NCBI RefSeq assembly: GCF_900142985.1
Contig: NZ_LT670849.1
Location: forward strand, 2,294,001-2,358,000
Source of the DNA: Bradyrhizobium erythrophlei
GTDB lineage: Bacteria > Pseudomonadota > Alphaproteobacteria > Rhizobiales > Xanthobacteraceae
Length of the DNA stretch: 64,000 bases
Direction of reading: 5' to 3'
The first letter of the stretch is position 1. Each line of letters opens with the position of its first letter. Made by a program: the position numbers and the translations under genes. Of the stretch, positions 62,321-64,000 are shown in pieces. The notes below the pieces were generated by a model. The model worked only from the letters and a program-made list of their open reading frames with translations, had not been told where the DNA came from and made no database searches.

Positions 62321-64000
62321 TCGACGATACCGGTGTCGCGCCGGAAGCATCCGGCGCGCGCAAATGGAAAATCGCGGTCATCGATGACGATCATGCGGTG
62401 CATGAGGGTACGCGCTTTGCGCTGAGCGATTACAACCTCAACGGACAGGGTCTTGAGATTCTGTCGGCCTATTCCGCCGCCGAGGGCCGGCAGCTGATGC
62501 GCGCCCATTCCGACATCGCCGCGGTGTTGCTCGACGTCATCATGGAAACGGATGCCGCAGGGCTCGATCTCGTCGAATATATCCGCAACGACATCCGCAA
62601 CGAGACGGTCCGTATCATCCTGCGCACCGGTCAGCCCGGGCAGGCCCCCGAACGCCGCGTCATCGTCCAGTACGACATCAACGACTACAAGGCGAAGACC
62701 GAACTTACCGCCGACAAGCTGTTTACCTCGCTCACGGCGGCGCTGCGCAGCTATCAGCAGCTCGAACGGATGGTCCAGACCCGCCGCGGGCTGGAGATCA
62801 TCATCGATGCCGCCTCGACGCTTTACGACTTCAAATCGATGCAGCGCCTTGCCGAGGGCGTGCTGACCCAGATCGGCTCGCTGCTCAACGTCGACTGCGC
62901 CGGCATTCTGGTGCTGCGCGACGGCGGCGACGTCAACGATGAATTTTCCGTTCTTGCCGGCTCCGGCTGCTACAGCCGCTTCATCGGCGCCTCGGGCGCG
63001 AAATCGCTCGATCCCGACCTGCGCAGCATGGTCGAAGCCGCTTTCAAGCGCCGCAAGCACGAATTCGTCGACCAGCGCACCGTGCTCTACGTCCGCACCG
63101 GCTCGGGCCGCGAAGTAGTCGTGCTGCTTCAGGCCGAGCGGCAATTGTCGGAGACCGACCGCTCACTGGTCGAAATCTTCGGCAGCCGGCTTTCGATCGC
63201 CTTCGACAACGTCATTCTTTACCAGCAGCTCCAGCAGGCCAACAGCCAGCTCGAGGACCGCGTCGCGCAGCGTACGCGCGCGTTGATGCAGGCCAACCGC
63301 CGGCTGTCGGCGCAATGGCTGCGGCTTCAGCGCGCCAATGGCTTCAAGAACGAAATTCTCGGCACCGTGGCCCACGACCTGAAGAATCCGCTCGGAGTGA
63401 TCCTTGGCCGCACCGAAATGCTGACCGAACTGATCGCCGCCAGCTCTCCGCGTGAAAATATCACCTCGCAGATCGACCATATCCGCGACGCCACCAAGCG
63501 CCTGACCTCGATGGTCGATCACCTGATCTCGGACGCGATGGCCGATGCCTTCGACATCACCATCCGCCGCGAGCCGGTCGATATTGCGGCCCTGGTCGGC
63601 GAAGTGGCTGACGCCAATCAGCCGCTTGCCGTCAACAAGCAGCAATCGATCACGGTGTCCGCCGCTCCCAACTTGACCGCGACATGCGACGCCGACCGGA
63701 TGCGCGAGGCGATCGACAACCTGATCAGCAACGCCATCAAATACAGCCCGATCGGTGGCAAGATTTCGGTGCAGGTCGGCCAGGAAGGCAACAAGACCGC
63801 GATCCGCGTCGTCGACCAGGGCGCCGGCCTTTCGCCGGAAGATCTTGGCCGGCTGTTCGGGCGCTTCCAGCGGCTGTCCGCCAAACCCACGGCAGGCGAG
63901 AGCTCGACGGGCTTGGGACTTTCGATCGTCAAGCGTATCATCGACATGCATGGCGGCGAGGTCGCTGCCAACAGCGGCGGGCCTGGACAAGGCTCGACAT
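62290..64000 (+). CDS. Response regulator-DUF3369-histidine kinase hybrid, 3' end outside window
   Basis: Runs from ATG 62290 to the window edge with no stop; 570 residues are visible. Receiver domain about residues 26-150 with acidic IDDDHAVHEG and phospho-acceptor Asp82 (VLLDVIMETD). A DUF3369-like region follows (IIIDAASTLYDFKSMQRLAE). Then a kinase core: His362 in ILGTVAHDLKNPLGVIL, N box DNLISNAIKYSPIG, G1 VDQGAGLSPEDL, G2 SSTGLGLSIVKRI. It overlaps the preceding kinase gene by 31 bases, so TRAP receptor, kinase and hybrid are one transcript and very likely a phosphorelay. Confidence 0.92.
   Translation, partial: MAEQDDVLHLIDDTGVAPEASGARKWKIAVIDDDHAVHEGTRFALSDYNLNGQGLEILSAYSAAEGRQLMRAHSDIAAVLLDVIMETDAAGLDLVEYIRNDIRNETVRIILRTGQPGQAPERRVIVQYDINDYKAKTELTADKLFTSLTAALRSYQQLERMVQTRRGLEIIIDAASTLYDFKSMQRLAEGVLTQIGSLLNVDCAGILVLRDGGDVNDEFSVLAGSGCYSRFIGASGAKSLDPDLRSMVEAAFKRRKHEFVDQRTVLYVRTGSGREVVVLLQAERQLSETDRSLVEIFGSRLSIAFDNVILYQQLQQANSQLEDRVAQRTRALMQANRRLSAQWLRLQRANGFKNEILGTVAHDLKNPLGVILGRTEMLTELIAASSPRENITSQIDHIRDATKRLTSMVDHLISDAMADAFDITIRREPVDIAALVGEVADANQPLAVNKQQSITVSAAPNLTATCDADRMREAIDNLISNAIKYSPIGGKISVQVGQEGNKTAIRVVDQGAGLSPEDLGRLFGRFQRLSAKPTAGESSTGLGLSIVKRIIDMHGGEVAANSGGPGQGST

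Noticed and set aside
1..64000. tRNA genes, rRNA genes, CRISPR arrays, prophage or insertion sequences with transposases
   Set aside because: No cloverleaf-like sequence, regularly spaced direct repeats, integrase or transposase motifs were seen in any gap or frame.

Overview
This 64 kb window has the base composition, codon use and gene content of a Bradyrhizobium-like alphaproteobacterium (family Nitrobacteraceae). The lineage is indicated by a GcrA cell-cycle regulator with CcrM-type GANTC sites in its upstream region, a BoxR/box aerobic benzoyl-CoA cluster, many ABC and TRAP substrate-binding proteins, and several families of GC-rich inverted repeats in intergenic spaces. No tRNA, rRNA, CRISPR array, phage gene or transposase was seen. 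The region reads as chromosome with a heavy catabolic load.

Layout: (1) 1-8.7 kb: the tail of an unknown small protein, a TRAP-type binding protein paired with a chemoreceptor, a secreted trypsin-like protease, the redox chaperone Hsp33, argD-argF, and gcrA. (2) 8.7-15.6 kb: a complete phosphate regulon on the minus strand, phoR-pstSCAB-phoU-phoB, with a Pho box before pstS. (3) 15.6-20.9 kb: envelope and miscellaneous genes (MprF-type membrane protein, small membrane protein plus OmpA-family protein, polysaccharide deacetylase, SDR). (4) 20.9-30 kb: an AlkB-type hydroxylase and the aerobic benzoate cluster bclA / hydrolase / DUF309 / boxC / boxB, with divergent boxR. No boxA is present. (5) 30-37.6 kb: a class III cyclase-TPR protein, an IclR regulator divergent from a Rieske oxygenase and a glutamine-synthetase-like ligase, and an OprP-type porin. 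(6) 37.8-48.8 kb: a branched-chain-amino-acid-type ABC importer with two tandem paralogous binding proteins, a gentisate operon (gentisate dioxygenase, FAH-family hydrolase, flavin reductase), its divergent GntR regulator, and a type II NADH dehydrogenase. (7) 48.9-58.9 kb: allophanate hydrolase facing an operon of a peptide-type ABC importer plus AtzG, AtzE and AtzH homologues and a GntR regulator, that is, a lower cyanuric-acid/biuret pathway without its ring-opening enzyme. (8) 59-64 kb: a second orphan TRAP binding protein followed by a histidine kinase and a response regulator-histidine kinase that runs off the window.

Most notable: two unlinked loci pair a permease-less TRAP binding protein with a membrane sensor whose periplasmic part is about 260 residues and looks helical in both cases. 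One sensor is a chemoreceptor, the other a histidine kinase. This parallels the TorT/TorS logic but with a TRAP-family sensor protein. Other strong leads are GCATTAT-type candidate BoxR operators shared by the boxC and boxR/bclA promoters, a pair of palindromes before the gentisate operon, a palindrome between the IclR and Rieske genes, and the atz-like operon without atzD. All functional calls rest on reading the translated sequences; no database search was run.
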